DNA of 64,000 nt from Vitellaria paradoxa (GCA_019916065.1 CM034233.1:18126436-18190435), one strand, 5' to 3'; counted from the first letter of the stretch, positions 23,301-34,490 are shown. The notes: generated by a model from the letters alone, not told the origin. Made by a program: numbers and translations.

Positions 23301-26300
23301 AATATCTCATTACTTTCTTCGCAGCTACCCAATGGTCCATGCTAGGATTTGATAACTACCTCCGAAGAACACTCACAATGAAAGCTATATTCAGCCTAGT
23401 ACATACTTGTACATACATGAGACTGCCAACTGCACTAGCATATGGTATGTTGCATGGATTTTGCTTCTATGTCATTCTTAGGACTATGATTTCTACTAAA
23501 TTTGTCACCCTTGGTTACAGGAACATCCCCAGGTCTAGAATTCTGCATATTGAATCTTTCAAGTACACGATTGATGTATCTTTTCTGAGATAGCCCCAAC
23601 ATACCACGAGATCTATCACGAATAATCTCAATGCCTAAAACAAAAGAGACCTCTCCAAGATCTTTCATATCAAAAGTATTGGACAAGAGCATCTTAGTCT
23701 CACGTAAGAGACCCAAATTACTGCTTGCAAGTAGGATATCATCAACATAAAGCAAAAGTAAAATAAAATTCCTCCCACTGACCTTGAGATATATGCATCG
23801 ATCAATCTTATTCTCCACAAAACCCAAGGAAGTGACAACCTTTTCAAATTTTAAGTACCATTGACGCGATGCCTGCTTCAACCCGTAGATGGACTTCTGC
23901 ATTTTAAACACCATGTACTCCTTTCCTTTTTCCACAAATCCTTCAGGTTGCACTATATAAATCTCCTCATTAAGATCACCATTCAAAAAAGCAGTCTTGA
24001 CATCCATTTGATGAAGCTCTAAGTCTTTTTTTTTTTTTTTGAAAAAGATAAGTAAATTTTATTAAAAGGAATGGTAAATCAAATAAGCATCGAAGAGATG
24101 CAAATACAATCAGCCCATCGAGAAAAACAAATACAATCTGACGCACCAAAATAGAATTCAACTAATATGATCGAGCCACCAGAGCCATAATAATTCTTAA
24201 TGAGTCCTTAGATGAAACAGGGGAAAAAGTTTCATTATAATCAACACCTTCTTTCTGAGTGAATCCTTTAGCAACCAATCTAGCTTTGAAACGCTCAACT
24301 TGTCCTTTAGAATCCTTCTTGGTTTTATACACCTATTTGCAACCAATGGGCTTACAGCCAGCTGGAAGATCAACAAGCTCCCACACTTTATTATATGCCA
24401 TGGATCACATCTCATCTATCATGGCATCCACCCATTTATTGGACTGGGGACTCGAAATAGCACTGGCATAGGTCCCTGGATCAACCACATGCCCTACATC
24501 ATAATCACTCTCACCAAGATACACTATGAACTTGTCTGAAATAGCAGGTCTTCTCTGTCTCGAAGATCTCCTTATTGGTACTGCTGGAACGATCTCAACA
24601 GGATCAGAAGCTGGAACATGCTCAGTAACTTCAAGAACATCAGGAATGGCTGCATCAATCCCCAACTGTTCATGATCCACAACTTTCATAGGCATAGGTG
24701 CAACGTTGTGTTGGATAGCTGGCAAGGGAATAGACATGACCCCGCTAGTCCGATCCTCATCAACGTGCGGTACCATCTCTGAATCAACAGTATCAAGCTC
24801 CAAGAACTTAGTTGTCTGAGACTCGACAATTCTCGCACCTGGTGTAGGACAGTAGAACCTGTATCTTTCAGAATGATCTGGATAACCAATGAAAAAGCAA
24901 CGAGTGGTTCTGGGATCGGTTTTCCTTTCAGAAGGGTTATAAATTCTAACCTTTGCTGGATAACCCCAAACACGGAAATGATTAAGGCTAGGCTTCCTAT
25001 CGGTCCACAATTCAAAAGGGGTTTTAGGAACAGATTTGTTGAGAACCCTATTGAGAATGTACAAGGCAATCTTAATAGCATCACCCCAAAGATACATAGG
25101 CAAGTTACTACGACTCATCATACTCCTCATCATATCTTTAAGTGTGCGATTATGCCTTTCGGCCACACCATTCTGTTCAGGACTACCAGGCATAGTATAT
25201 TGGGTGATAATTCCACAGTCTTGTAAGTATTTAGCAAACGGTCCTATATACTGTCCAGTGACATTATGTCTGCCATAATACTCACCCCCACTGTTAGATC
25301 TAACAATCTTAATTCTTTTGGACAACTGATTTTCTATCTCTGTTTTAAAAATTTTAAACTTTTCAAGTGCATCGGATTTTTCTTTAATTAAATACACATA
25401 ATCATAATGAGAAAAATCATCAATGAAAGTCAAAAAATATTTATTTCCACAGAAAGTAGATGAATAAGGTCCACTGATATCAGTGTGAATAACCTCTAAA
25501 AGGCCACTACTCCGTATTGTACTTTTCTTCTTGGTCTTAGTCAATTTTCCACGAATATAATCAACACAAATATCTAGGTCTCCAAAATCAAGTAGAATAA
25601 GAATGTTTTCTTTAATTAGCCTTTGAATTCTTTCTTTAGAAATGTGACCTAGACGCTTATGCCATAACATGAAGGATCGGTCTTTTATTCTAGCTCTTTT
25701 GGACATACCACTTTCAACATGGAAGGAGGCATACTCATTATTTGAAGTCAATTTCAATCTATACAACCCATCAGTCAAGTAACCATGGCCAACAATCTTG
25801 GAATTATAAAATAAATCAACCATATTATTTTGAAAATGAAAACCATAACCCAATTTGTCCAAACAAGAAACAGAAATCAAATTTCGTCTAAAGGATGGCA
25901 CAAAAGCAGTGTTTTCTAAAATAAGTGAAAATCCAGACTCTAAATTCAAAACAACTTCTCCTATAGACTCCACCTTAACTTCTGCATCGTCCCCTACTTT
26001 GAGCTTTGTCTCGTTCTCACTTGGCTTCCATTTGCTTTTGAACCTTTGCAAGGAAATAGAAATATGAACAGTTGCACCACTGTCAAACCTCCAAGAATTT
26101 GATGAAACAGTAACTAAATTGGATTCAAAGCAAATTAAAGCAAGTGAGTTACCTCTTCCCCGTTTCTTGTTTAGCCAGGCCTTATACTTAGTGCAATCCC
26201 TTTTCATGTGGCCCTCTTTATGACAAAAGTAACACTTAAAAAGTCTTTTTAATATCAACATTTGGACCTAGAGCATTGTTGGTCTAACCTTGTCCCTTAC

Positions 26301-29300
26301 CTTGCCCTTTATCATCCTGATTTTTATGAGCAGTGTGAGTCGTAGGTTTCTTATGGTTCCTCTTCCAATCTTTCTTGCCCTGCCTAGGATTGGTCTTATG
26401 ATGGGATACAAACATGGCAACCTTTGATTTTTCCCTCTTATGTTTCTCTTTCTCTAGGACGCATTTGGAAATAAGGTCATTTATGGTCCAAGATGCATTT
26501 TGGGTATTATAGGCAGTTTTAATTTGACTAAAATCTGGTGATAGGGCATCTAAAGCACGGTGGACTATAAAGTCATTAAGAATGGCAATATTTAGGCTTT
26601 TAAGTTTGGATTGGACAAAAATAAGTTTAAGGATATATTCCCTTACCCCAATTTGGCTGTCATACCTTAGACTTGTAAGCTCGTTCATAGGGGATCCAGC
26701 TTCAGCCTTATTAGATACATGATATCTCTGTCCTATGGCATCGAAAAGCTCCTTTGCATTGCTGGTTTCAGGCAAGCCACTCAGGAGGTGCTCAGAAATA
26801 GACCTCTTTATGGCAATCAAACTTAGCCTATTAGATCTCTCCCACTTGGCGTAGAACTCTTTCTCAGTGGCTGTACTGGAAAAGAAACTATACATGCGAA
26901 CATAAGAGGCAACAAATTAGCTGAATTTGGGCAACAAACAATCCTTATATGCTTTAAAGTTAATCAAGCATAAAATTAAATTGAGGTAGCCTAATGTATC
27001 ATTGTTGTCTCCCCTTTGGGCAGAGAGTGCAACATGCTATGAGATTCCTCATGGTTAACTACAATGAAATATTCAAATATTTAAAAGATTAGTCCCCTTT
27101 GGGCAGATCAACCTCTTAAAAATAAATATTTTTAGGTCAATCATCAAAAATTATCCCTGTCATTAAAACATGCAATAATCTTATTTGGGCATATGATTAC
27201 ATTTAATAATACAATGGATAATGCCATATTTTAGATATCAATAGATGCACCCCTTTGGATAGTAGCACGTATATCAATCCACAAATTCTTAATATGACAT
27301 TTTTTGTTTAAATTGCCCTTTGTTATTTCCAGTATTTTTTTTTATGCTCTGTTTAAATATATATACGACCGGAAAAGGACGAAACTTGGGAAGGCTGCGG
27401 GATTCCAAATACACATGGAAGCTGGATTGTTTGGTGTGTAAGAGAATAAGACAAAAAAAACCCCCCCTTTTTTTTATTTCTCTGTTTTCATATATATATA
27501 TATATATATACATAACATATGTATATAACAGCAAAAGAAAAAACGAAACCGAAAACCGCGTGGTACAAATACATATATTCATGCTATCTCTGCAGTGTTT
27601 GTAGGATTAAAAGCAAAAGTCAATCATCCTTTGTAATGATTGCACAGCACTTTGGTGTGCTTTAAAGTCAAACCTTTTTTTTTTTTTTTATGAAGGAAAA
27701 GGTCTCGGTTTCTTTCAATTTGAAAGGTCTAAGCCCCTTTTGCCTCACGAATTGCAACCCCAATAAAGGATTTGACCGCGGACGGATTGTGATAATTTTA
27801 ATGGGCCCCGTAGATTGTGCGAGAAGATGAAAAAACGAATGGATTCATGGACGGAAAAGTAGCAGAATCATTGATCAATTTTCAATGACTTCGAAGCAAT
27901 TAAATTGAACAGAGTCAATGTCAGGAATAGATATATTTTATTACTTTTTCAGATCAAATCATTCAAGATCTTGAATTTAAATTTGAAAATCAAGAATATC
28001 TAATTCATATATAGTGGCTTTGATACCAAAAGTAAGATTTAATACAAATCTGTATATGAATTTAAAAATATCAAATTATACAATTATGAATGCGGAAGCG
28101 TACTTGTTTATTCATTATTCTTGAAAGCGAGCGGAAGAGATCTTCAAGTTCAAAAATAAAACTTTGACGGCTATAGATCTTCCTCTCTATGCTCTAAGTC
28201 TGTATGACGGATTATCTATGGGGCGTATTTTGTTTGTCTAGAGTAGAGAGGAGATCTAGCGATATATTTATAGGGTAAACCCTAATCTCACTGAGCTCTC
28301 TCATAAAGGGCTTACAGTGGGCTCACACGATTAACCGTCCAACCACATAATTAATATATCTGAAAGGTGTACAGAAGTCTAGTCCACATAAATCACTTTT
28401 TTATTGGGCCTATCCTGTATGTCTTGACTTTAAACTTGGATTCAGCCCCGTTTTATTAAAAAATAAAATTCAATTAATGTGCATGCTCAATTAAAGAAAA
28501 CACTAACAACACAAACATCAAATCATCAAAAAGTGAACAAACCAGCATCAAAGATCGAAATCGAACATAAAAATAATGGATTGTGACCAGACATTTTGCT
28601 ATTTGTGCGGATGCTTATTTTTCCATTTCAGTTTTCATGCTTTCCAAGAAGATAATTTTTTTCAACCACTGCATAGGCAAAGAGTTTTGTTTGTGAATAT
28701 CTTGAAGATATGGCATAGAATTTTACTGAATTCTTATTTTTATTTCTCCCGTGGATCCCAAATATTATGCTACTGTGATGAATTCTGGAAGATATTTCTC
28801 TTATTATGTGTGTTGCCATTGGCATATTATAGCAGGACAGAAGATGCATGTAAAGACATTGGAGAAAATTCTCCATGGAAGGCTTGTGATGGCACTGCAG
28901 AAAATACAGGTTTATTCTTGTCATTTCCCTATTTTCCATAGAGTAACCAAGAACTTTTGCCTCAAGTAATGTTGTCATTGAACTGCACAGCCCAACTTTG
29001 TAACTCTGAAACTCCCAATGTATGACATTCAATTTCAACATGTATAAAGAAACCTAAACTTGTTGAGATACAACTGTGGGGGTAGACTGCTGCCAAGCCT
29101 TACCAGCTGAGTATTGCTAGGACGGTTAATGGCAAAAGTAGGGGGTTTGCAGTAAGGTTGAAAGTTTGTCCCAGACGTGCGCAGACTGAGTAAGGGCCCA
29201 ATGGGGACAATTTGAAAAATTACACCGAGATTCTATTAATTTTATTCTTATTTACTTATAATTGTTCTTTATTCATATTATTATTAAGCTTTTGTCCTAT

Positions 29301-32300
29301 AGAATTATTTATTTTTATTTTTTAGTTTTCACTTTTACCTTATTTATCTGAAAAATGTAATTTTGTTCCTACTAACTACAAATTTTGAGTCCACCCTTAA
29401 TCTCAATGAGCGGTGCGAACACAGTTTTTCTAAGACTCTTTTAAATATTCGTTTGTTTTAAATATTCATTTCGGGATGGATTTTGGTTTCCCATATAAGG
29501 AAACATGTTGTACACATCTATAAAGATTATGTTAGGGTTTTCTAGGGTTTACACGATAGAAAAAAGAAGACCAAGGTGATGGGATTCTTTCAGGGTTTCT
29601 TCAAAGTTCTTTTTTCATTGTGTTGTAATATTTACTCCATTGTTAGATGTTTTTGAATAGAAAACTAGATATGTACCTATAGATGTATGCAATTGTGAAA
29701 CTACGTAAATCTTGTATTTTGTGCTTTGTTTTCAATTTCGCTTTGCATATATTTTCCATTGTTGCTAGGTTTGATTCGTATTCCATACAACAAAAGCACT
29801 CATCTTACTCTTTATTTGGTTTGGAAATAGAGAAACAAAAAGGAAGCGGAAGTGTATCATGGGAGAAAGTAAGAGAAATTATGATGAAAATCAATATATT
29901 CTCCTATTTGTTTTACAAAGAAAAAAATGGTAGATGAGACTAAAACAATTTTCTCTTGTGCATTTTCAAAAAACAAAAATAATTTTATCTTATTTGATAG
30001 CGGAAGGAAGAGGGGCCGGGGGGAGCTAGGATAACAAGTAAAAAGCGGAAAAACAGAGAGAAGAAAATAGGGAGAAAATGGGAAGAAAAATGATTCTCTC
30101 TCTCTCTCTCTTTTTTGGATAACGTGAAGAAATTTTCTTATAGGTCCTTCGATTTTATGTGAATATATAGCAAACTCCTTGGGCTGCCAGCATGTGCCCC
30201 CACGTAGCCCCAGGTCAGTCACGAGCACCCATTCGACTAATTAGTTTCAACTAGTCGTGACATTGAGCATTTTCTTTGCTCAAGCCAGAGTAGTCTAGCA
30301 ACAAACTTTTTCGCCTATCCCTTCCGCCAGTTAGTTAACTATCCGGCCAATTAGTTTTGGTTGGTTGTGACATTGAGAGCCCTTTTGCCTATCCCTTTCG
30401 CCAGTTGGTTAGCCTGTGGGGCAACTATAAGGAAATGACTCTCCTTGGAGTCGAGACCTCCCTTAGGAAATCCCAAGCTCTGACCAAGTGACCCAAGTCC
30501 CTCGGTTATGATTTTCTCTTGCTCTTCCTTTTCTTTACCATTGTTTTTTTTCTTCTACTAATTTAGGATACCAAACATGATGGGGGAAAATTTTTAATTC
30601 TACATTCTTTTCTCTCCAAACCAAATAGAGCTTTAAGTGATGCAAACCTCCGTGTAATGACATAGTCTCAATTTAAAATACTGTTAAAGAAAAATCTATT
30701 CAAAGAACACATGACTAACTTTATGAGGTACATCATAATGCTCGTCCCTTGCACATTTAGTAGGTTACTTTTATTCAAGATAATGCAGTTAAAACTGATA
30801 ACATGCATCTTAACGTTCCCCATGAGATACCAGTTCTATTAGCGTTACTAGGCATTAGACACAATTTTGAATTTTTTTTTTAATATTCTTTTTCTGTTAG
30901 TGCAGCTCTATGGTCCCAAGAGCATGATTCAGCAAACAATACCTTGTAAGGGAACAACTACTTGGACTCCTGCACCTCGGAGGCAACTCAGGCAAGTGGA
31001 TTTTTTTTCTTACTTCTTATGTGGTGATGTGTTGATAACAAACTTCTGAATAATGCAATGGCATTTCACTTGTTCTTCCCCCCAGCCAACTAACTCAGAA
31101 CCCCAGTCAGCAAATGCCCTAACCATTTCTATAACAGAAGCAAAGGTATTTTATTTTTAGCTCTCTCTCATACTTTGTCCTTTGGAGACATTGTAACCAA
31201 TTCTATCCTGTTGCCTTCCTTGTACACATAATTGACGGATAAATAAAAGGTCCAGACATGCTTCTTAAACAATCTAAAGCTAACTAAAGAAAAAGAAAAC
31301 ATGGGCTGATTTGACGTAACTTTTTCATTTTCTCTAGTCACCTACCATGTTTTAATATCATCCTGAATTGTACAGGACAAGGGCACAACATTAGTTTGCC
31401 AACAAGGTCCAGAAAGCTCAACCACCCAAGCAGAAATCTCCAAAGATCCAGGTTAAATATTTAATTACCATTTTTTACTGTTATACTGTCTTTGTGCGGG
31501 ATTTTTTTTTTCTTGTATAATAAAACATATTATGACTTGATCCTGCCTGCACACATTTGATGACATACTAATGAATCATTCTTCACTGTGATGCCTGAAA
31601 TCGCGCTTATTCCGTGCTATCAAAACCATTTGCATGAATATTAAAGCCTTAAGTTTATTTTGGGTTGGTATTCAAATAGAAGTTTCACCTTTTTTTTTCC
31701 CTCTATGGCTGTATGGGGATGTTACCGAGGTTGAAATTAACCTCTTGATATATAGAATGATCGAGTGAAGTTACTTTCCATTAGTTGTCAAATGGAAATA
31801 CGGGTGTTGAAGAACGGGGTATTCATTTGATCAGTTCTCATATATGAGAGGATGGGACGGTAAATTTATGAGAAATGAGATAGTTCTGTTGTCGCTTGCC
31901 GGCATACCAATATATGGTATATTTTATAACATATGTCAGTATGCAATGACAATGACAATTGTAAATTGAGTTTGTCAAAGCCAAAAATTGGCCCCTTTAT
32001 TTTATTTATTTGTTTTTGATTGTGTGTGTGTGTGGCGATAAAAGTTTACTTTTTATTCCTTGTGTTTTTGTAGCGTACGATAGTTAGGTATTTAGCCCAT
32101 CTGTCTAAAGTTCACGCTGACCTCAAACCTTGCCCATGGCAACTTGACTTGCTCCCAGTACTTATTTTGTTTTTGTTTTTGATGCCGGCCAGGAAGTTCT
32201 ATATGGCTTATTAGACATCGTAGAAAAGTCATTTAAGAGTACAATTTTATTAGCCTCGGGTGAGTTTGGTAAGGACAAAATGCCATTTGAAAGGGACAAC

Positions 32301-32593
32301 ACACTTTTTAACTTGTGGGTGAAACTAACCGGTATTTTTTTTTTTTTCAAGTTTCTTGTTTGGATATTCCCTCCCCTAGCAATGGAATAACATCTGCGGA
32401 CCTTTCGTCGTGTTTAGTGGCCAAAACAATTGTAAATTCAAAGCATTGATCACTACGAGTCGTACAATTTTGATGCTTCTTTTGGTTGTATCCCATGACA
32501 TATCATTTTCTTGCAGTGTTTGCACTTAGCCGTAAGCTCGAATTCTTCGAACAATTTCGCAGAAGGGACACTTTTTGTTGCATTGTGGCTTAG
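17372..32593 (+). CDS. Coiled-coil protein gene, 15 exons, with one in-frame TAA
   Basis: The exons are 17372-17443, 17519-17563, 17689-17787, 17937-18047, 18625-18799, 18934-18990, 19278-19414, 19532-19585, 19723-19800, 20422-20495, 28836-28909, 30906-30991, 31086-31145, 31376-31451 and 32517-32593. They sum to 1,275 nt with every splice phase consistent. The protein starts [20 protein letters not shown], and heptad-rich Leu/Glu/Lys segments in exons 3-10 predict long coiled coils. The tail (exons 11-15) is polar and Ser/Thr-rich, ending [10 protein letters not shown]. It has no membrane segment. Introns 5 and 12 would be GC-AG and intron 7 AT-AG (U12-like). Copia-2 occupies intron 10. Exon 12 has an in-frame TAA at 30947-30949, yet three more exons continue in frame. 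The family is not confidently recognised and no function is assigned. The ATG at 17219 is also in frame but less likely to be the start. If exon 10 were last, the protein would end at 20535. Confidence 0.7.
18800..18933 (+). other. Candidate GC-AG intron (intron 5)
   Basis: The donor is G/GCACGTAG. A GT donor that keeps frame was not found here. Splicing in phase 1 joins ...SEKEGI to [17 protein letters not shown]; reading through meets TAG at once. Confidence 0.55.
19415..19531 (+). other. Candidate U12-type AT-AG intron (intron 7)
   Basis: The donor is ATATCCAT, against a U12 consensus of ATATCCTT. The acceptor is TTCAG, with a branch-like TCTCAAC (19510-19516) only about 16 nt upstream. 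Phase 0 joins CQPQIQE to [18 protein letters not shown]. Without this splice the frame ends at TAG 19460-19462. Confidence 0.5.
20496..21494 (+). other. Intron 10, part left of Copia-2
   Basis: About 1.0 kb of non-coding sequence of more mixed composition than its surroundings, with a CT-rich tract near 21346-21372. Open frames at 20799-21413 show no recognisable domain and are probably chance or old transposon sequence. Confidence 0.45.
21495..21983 (-). repeat. Copia-2 3' LTR
   Basis: It is about 489 bp and matches 28031-28508. On the minus strand it begins TGTTAGTGTTTTC and contains TATAAATA (complement of 21732-21739), a plausible LTR promoter. Confidence 0.9.
21984..21994 (-). other. 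Copia-2 polypurine tract
   Basis: On the minus strand this reads AAGTGGGAGAA, identical to Copia-1 and abutting the LTR start. Confidence 0.75.
22539..22662 (+). mobile_element. Short SINE-like retroposon with 16-bp TSD inside Copia-2
   Basis: The 16-bp sequence ATGGCATCAAAATAAA occurs at 22539-22554 and 22647-22662. Between them is a 92-bp insert ending in a run of A residues. The insert contains GGTTTCGAGTC (22623-22633), which resembles a pol III B box. Long direct repeats plus a poly(A) end indicate target-primed retroposition. Only a truncated unit seems present. Confidence 0.75.
22759..26261 (-). pseudogene. Copia-2 pol remnant
   Basis: The main open stretch, 26261-24405 (618 residues), runs from a zinc knuckle ([14 protein letters not shown]) through protease (DSGATVHIS) and GAG-pre-integrase ([10 protein letters not shown]) to integrase ([17 protein letters not shown]) and its C-terminal domain. 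RT follows at 24007-23435 ([21 protein letters not shown] intact) and RNase H at 23340-22759 ([20 protein letters not shown]). A LINE-like insertion and frame breaks separate the pieces. The integrase zinc-finger motif reads CVDYIRG where CVDC is seen in Copia-1, so a metal-binding Cys is lost. Confidence 0.92.
24025..24168 (-). mobile_element. LINE/SINE 3'-end insertion in the Copia-2 RT region
   Basis: Relative to Copia-1 about 144 bp are inserted. On the minus strand the insert ends AATAAAATTTACTTATC followed by a poly(A) run. The resulting sequence resembles the tails of plant LINEs and LINE-dependent SINEs, and a similar tail occurs at 47042-47103. The target duplication is imperfect (CTAAGTC versus CTAATAT). 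Confidence 0.65.
26284..26895 (-). pseudogene. Copia-2 gag, N-terminally deleted
   Basis: The 203-residue frame contains the conserved gag core from [18 protein letters not shown] to the basic Lys/Gly-rich tail. The first part present in Copia-1 (LLVGSNYKKWKQDIEFALG and the following Pro/Thr linker) is missing. The frame then shifts relative to pol. Confidence 0.85.
26896..28015 (-). other. Copia-2 leader
   Basis: Non-coding leader homologous to that of Copia-1. It repeats the CCCCTTTGGGCAGA motif (near 27012, 27095) and a variant near 27250. It also holds an (AT)n run at about 27491-27512 and a T-run near 27676. Confidence 0.6.
28016..28028 (-). other. Copia-2 primer-binding site
   Basis: On the minus strand this reads TGGTATCAAAGCC, one base different from the initiator-Met tRNA complement seen in Copia-1. 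Confidence 0.85.
28031..28508 (-). repeat. Copia-2 5' LTR
   Basis: It is 478 bp and matches 21495-21983. The terminal TG expected on the plus strand reads AG (AGTAAG). A TATAAATA element is the complement of 28265-28272. Confidence 0.9.
28910..30905 (+). other. Intron 11 of the coiled-coil gene
   Basis: A 2.0-kb intron (GT...TGCAG). It holds two imperfect direct repeats of about 90 bp at roughly 30238-30330 and 30338-30420. Each has AATTAGTTT, GTGACATTGAG, then CGCCTATCCC or TGCCTATCCC and CGCCAGTT. No exon or mobile-element end was recognised. Confidence 0.5.
30992..31085 (+). other. Candidate GC-AG intron (intron 12)
   Basis: The donor CTCAG/GCAAGTGG is the perfect plant GC-AG consensus, and the acceptor is CCCCCAG. 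Phase 0 joins SEATQ to [13 protein letters not shown]. Confidence 0.6.
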
Positions 32594-34162
32594 CTAGACA
32601 ACTGTCAATGGGTTACTTTGTCTCAATGAATAGAAAGCCAAAAAAATAAATAAATAAATAGGTTTCTTATAATTTATCAAGAGTGCTGCTGCCCAGGACC
32701 GAGTTCTGGTGCTTCGAGTTGAGTTTGAGAAGCGGACATTTTGTCGTTTTCAATTTTAAGTATATATTCAAACTGAAATGTGATTGGTCCATCTAGATGG
32801 ATGGATTATATTTGAGTGCATGCCCCTGTTGGTGCACGAACGAGCATCAGGACCACTTGCAAGGCCATTTAATTGTCCCTGATTTTAACCATTATCTGAG
32901 GTACATAAATGAAGATAAATGGTCAACTTTGTATTGGGATTTGCATGCATTCAATTCGATTCAATTTCATCGCAGTGCATTTACTTCATGTATATTATAA
33001 CTATGAAATTCAGTAAAATTAAACGCCCAATTACTTTCTTTTGGTTGACTTGTACGAGTGACTTCAGTTATTTCATTAATTAAGGTTATATTTGTTTCGA
33101 GGAATTGAATGACAGGTATAAATAATATTATGGGATAATATAGAGGACTGGATATAATATGAGATTAATTTTTTCTGTAGAATTATTTTATTGGTGTTTG
33201 ATTGGTGGGATATAAAGTGTGATAAAAGATATGACTTGACATGAGATGTGACAAAAAATAATTTTAGACTTTTAGATTTTGATGGAAAATAAATTCAGAT
33301 ATGGGGTATAAGTAATACCATATCTCCCATGATATTACTTATCCCCCATTTTGGGGATATGCTATCTAATCCGGACTACTTATCCCTAGTCATTTTACAA
33401 ATCCAAACAAAGGATATTAAGCCCCATTGGATTAATGGTCCAATTTCATTTTTTTATCCTATAATCAAACATGGCCTAAATATAATATATATCCACGTAT
33501 TTGGATGCCTTGGGTAGCCATTGTTGTGATACACCAAGGCAATGTTTAGTTTGTTAAAAACCAAAACAAATATCTAAAAGTTTTTAAAAATTTTTAAAAC
33601 TATTTAACACATTTTGGCCATCTTGTTGTTTGTGAAGTCTCTATAAATTTTTATATATATTTACATAATTCAACAAATTTTTACAAATCTCAATATTTTT
33701 TTTACAAATTCTAGTAACTTTTTCACAAGTCACAATAAATTTTTAACAAATTTGATATAAATCCGTGGGAACGAACTGAAAAAATCGTTCACATGATTTC
33801 TCTCTCCAATTTCTTTCACGCAGAAGTTAAAAAGTTTAACAATTTTCAAAAAAATTATGACATAAATCCATAAAAACAGACTAAAAAAATTGTTCTTATG
33901 ATTTCTCTCTTTAACTTTTTACCACAAAAGTCTAAAAGTTACATAATTTATATCCAAAAAACGTGATTTGGGTTAGAAACACTAAACGCTAAAAGTTATT
34001 CCAAATTATATTTTTTCTTAGTTTTTTTTTTTTTTTTCACCACTCCAAACGTTTCTTAAAAGTATCAACTCAGAATAAAGAAGTGTATATATATATATAT
34101 TTGTATTTATGTCATGTTGATATAAATGCTTATTCACTAAGGAAAGGCATTAGGACGGAACA
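32594..34162. other. Intergenic region between the coiled-coil gene and the CACTA end
   Basis: AT-rich DNA. Two transposon-like blocks are suggested: about 33085-33475, which opens with TATATTTGTTTCGAGG and closes with AATCAAACATGGCC; and about 33548-34057, which opens ATGTTTAGTTTGTT and closes CACTCCAAACGTTT. Neither has a clear target duplication. No coding region was found. Confidence 0.45.
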
Positions 34163-34490
34163 CACTACTAGAAAGCGAGAAACGCTCGACCACCTAAGGT
34201 GGTCGTTTATAACTCTTAAGGTGGTCGTTTATGGTATAGCTGATTACTTAACGATTGCTTAAAGGCGATTGTGGATGCTAGGGTCGAGAAAGATTATATA
34301 CGACTGCTTAAGGTAGTCGTGAAATTTCTCGACCACATAAAATGGTCGAATATTAATTTTGGATATTCCTTTGGCTAACCGCCTTGAAGCGATCGGCATT
34401 TCCCTTTCAACGACTGCCACTAGGTCATTGCCAATCATGGCAAAGGGAAAAAGTCTTAGACGACCGCCTCAAAGCGGTCGTGTATACTAT
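34163..34490 (+). mobile_element. Terminus of a CACTA (En/Spm-type) DNA transposon
   Basis: The block begins CACTACTAGAAAG, the hallmark CACTA terminus. It is followed by a cluster of short subterminal palindromes: CGACCACCTAAGGTGGTCG at 34187-34205, CGACTGCTTAAGGTAGTCG near 34300, a related ACC...GGT pair near 34328, and CGACCGCCTCAAAGCGGTCG at 34461-34480. Dense inverted motifs just inside the terminus are where CACTA transposases bind. No opposite terminus (...TAGTAGTG) and no transposase were seen, so this is a truncated or rearranged copy. Confidence 0.75.

Larger units (their letters stand above)
21495..28508 (-). mobile_element. Copia-2: defective Ty1/Copia retrotransposon in intron 10
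   Basis: LTRs at 21495-21983 and 28031-28508 flank a minus-strand internal region. It has a primer-binding site (28016-28028) and a polypurine tract (21984-21994). Its polyprotein is a close relative of Copia-1, and the LTRs share the same end motifs (TGTTAG..., ...TATGAATTTA), so both belong to one lineage. Defects include loss of the gag N-terminus, a gag/pol frame break, a LINE-like insertion in the RT region and an SINE-like insertion in the 3' region. No matching 5-bp target-site duplication was found at the ends. The element is antisense to the host coiled-coil gene. Confidence 0.93.

Noticed and set aside
21490..28513. Target-site duplication for Copia-2
   Set aside because: The five bases on each side (GAGAT and ACACA) do not match, and no shifted match is convincing.
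28576..28941. Stand-alone 121-codon gene
   Set aside because: Only 28836-28909 looks coding and it fits as exon 11; the rest is intron.
30867..31049. Stand-alone 60-codon gene overlapping exon 12
   Set aside because: It is the alternative frame of exon 12 with intron sequence at both ends; it is kept only as an alternative splice hypothesis.
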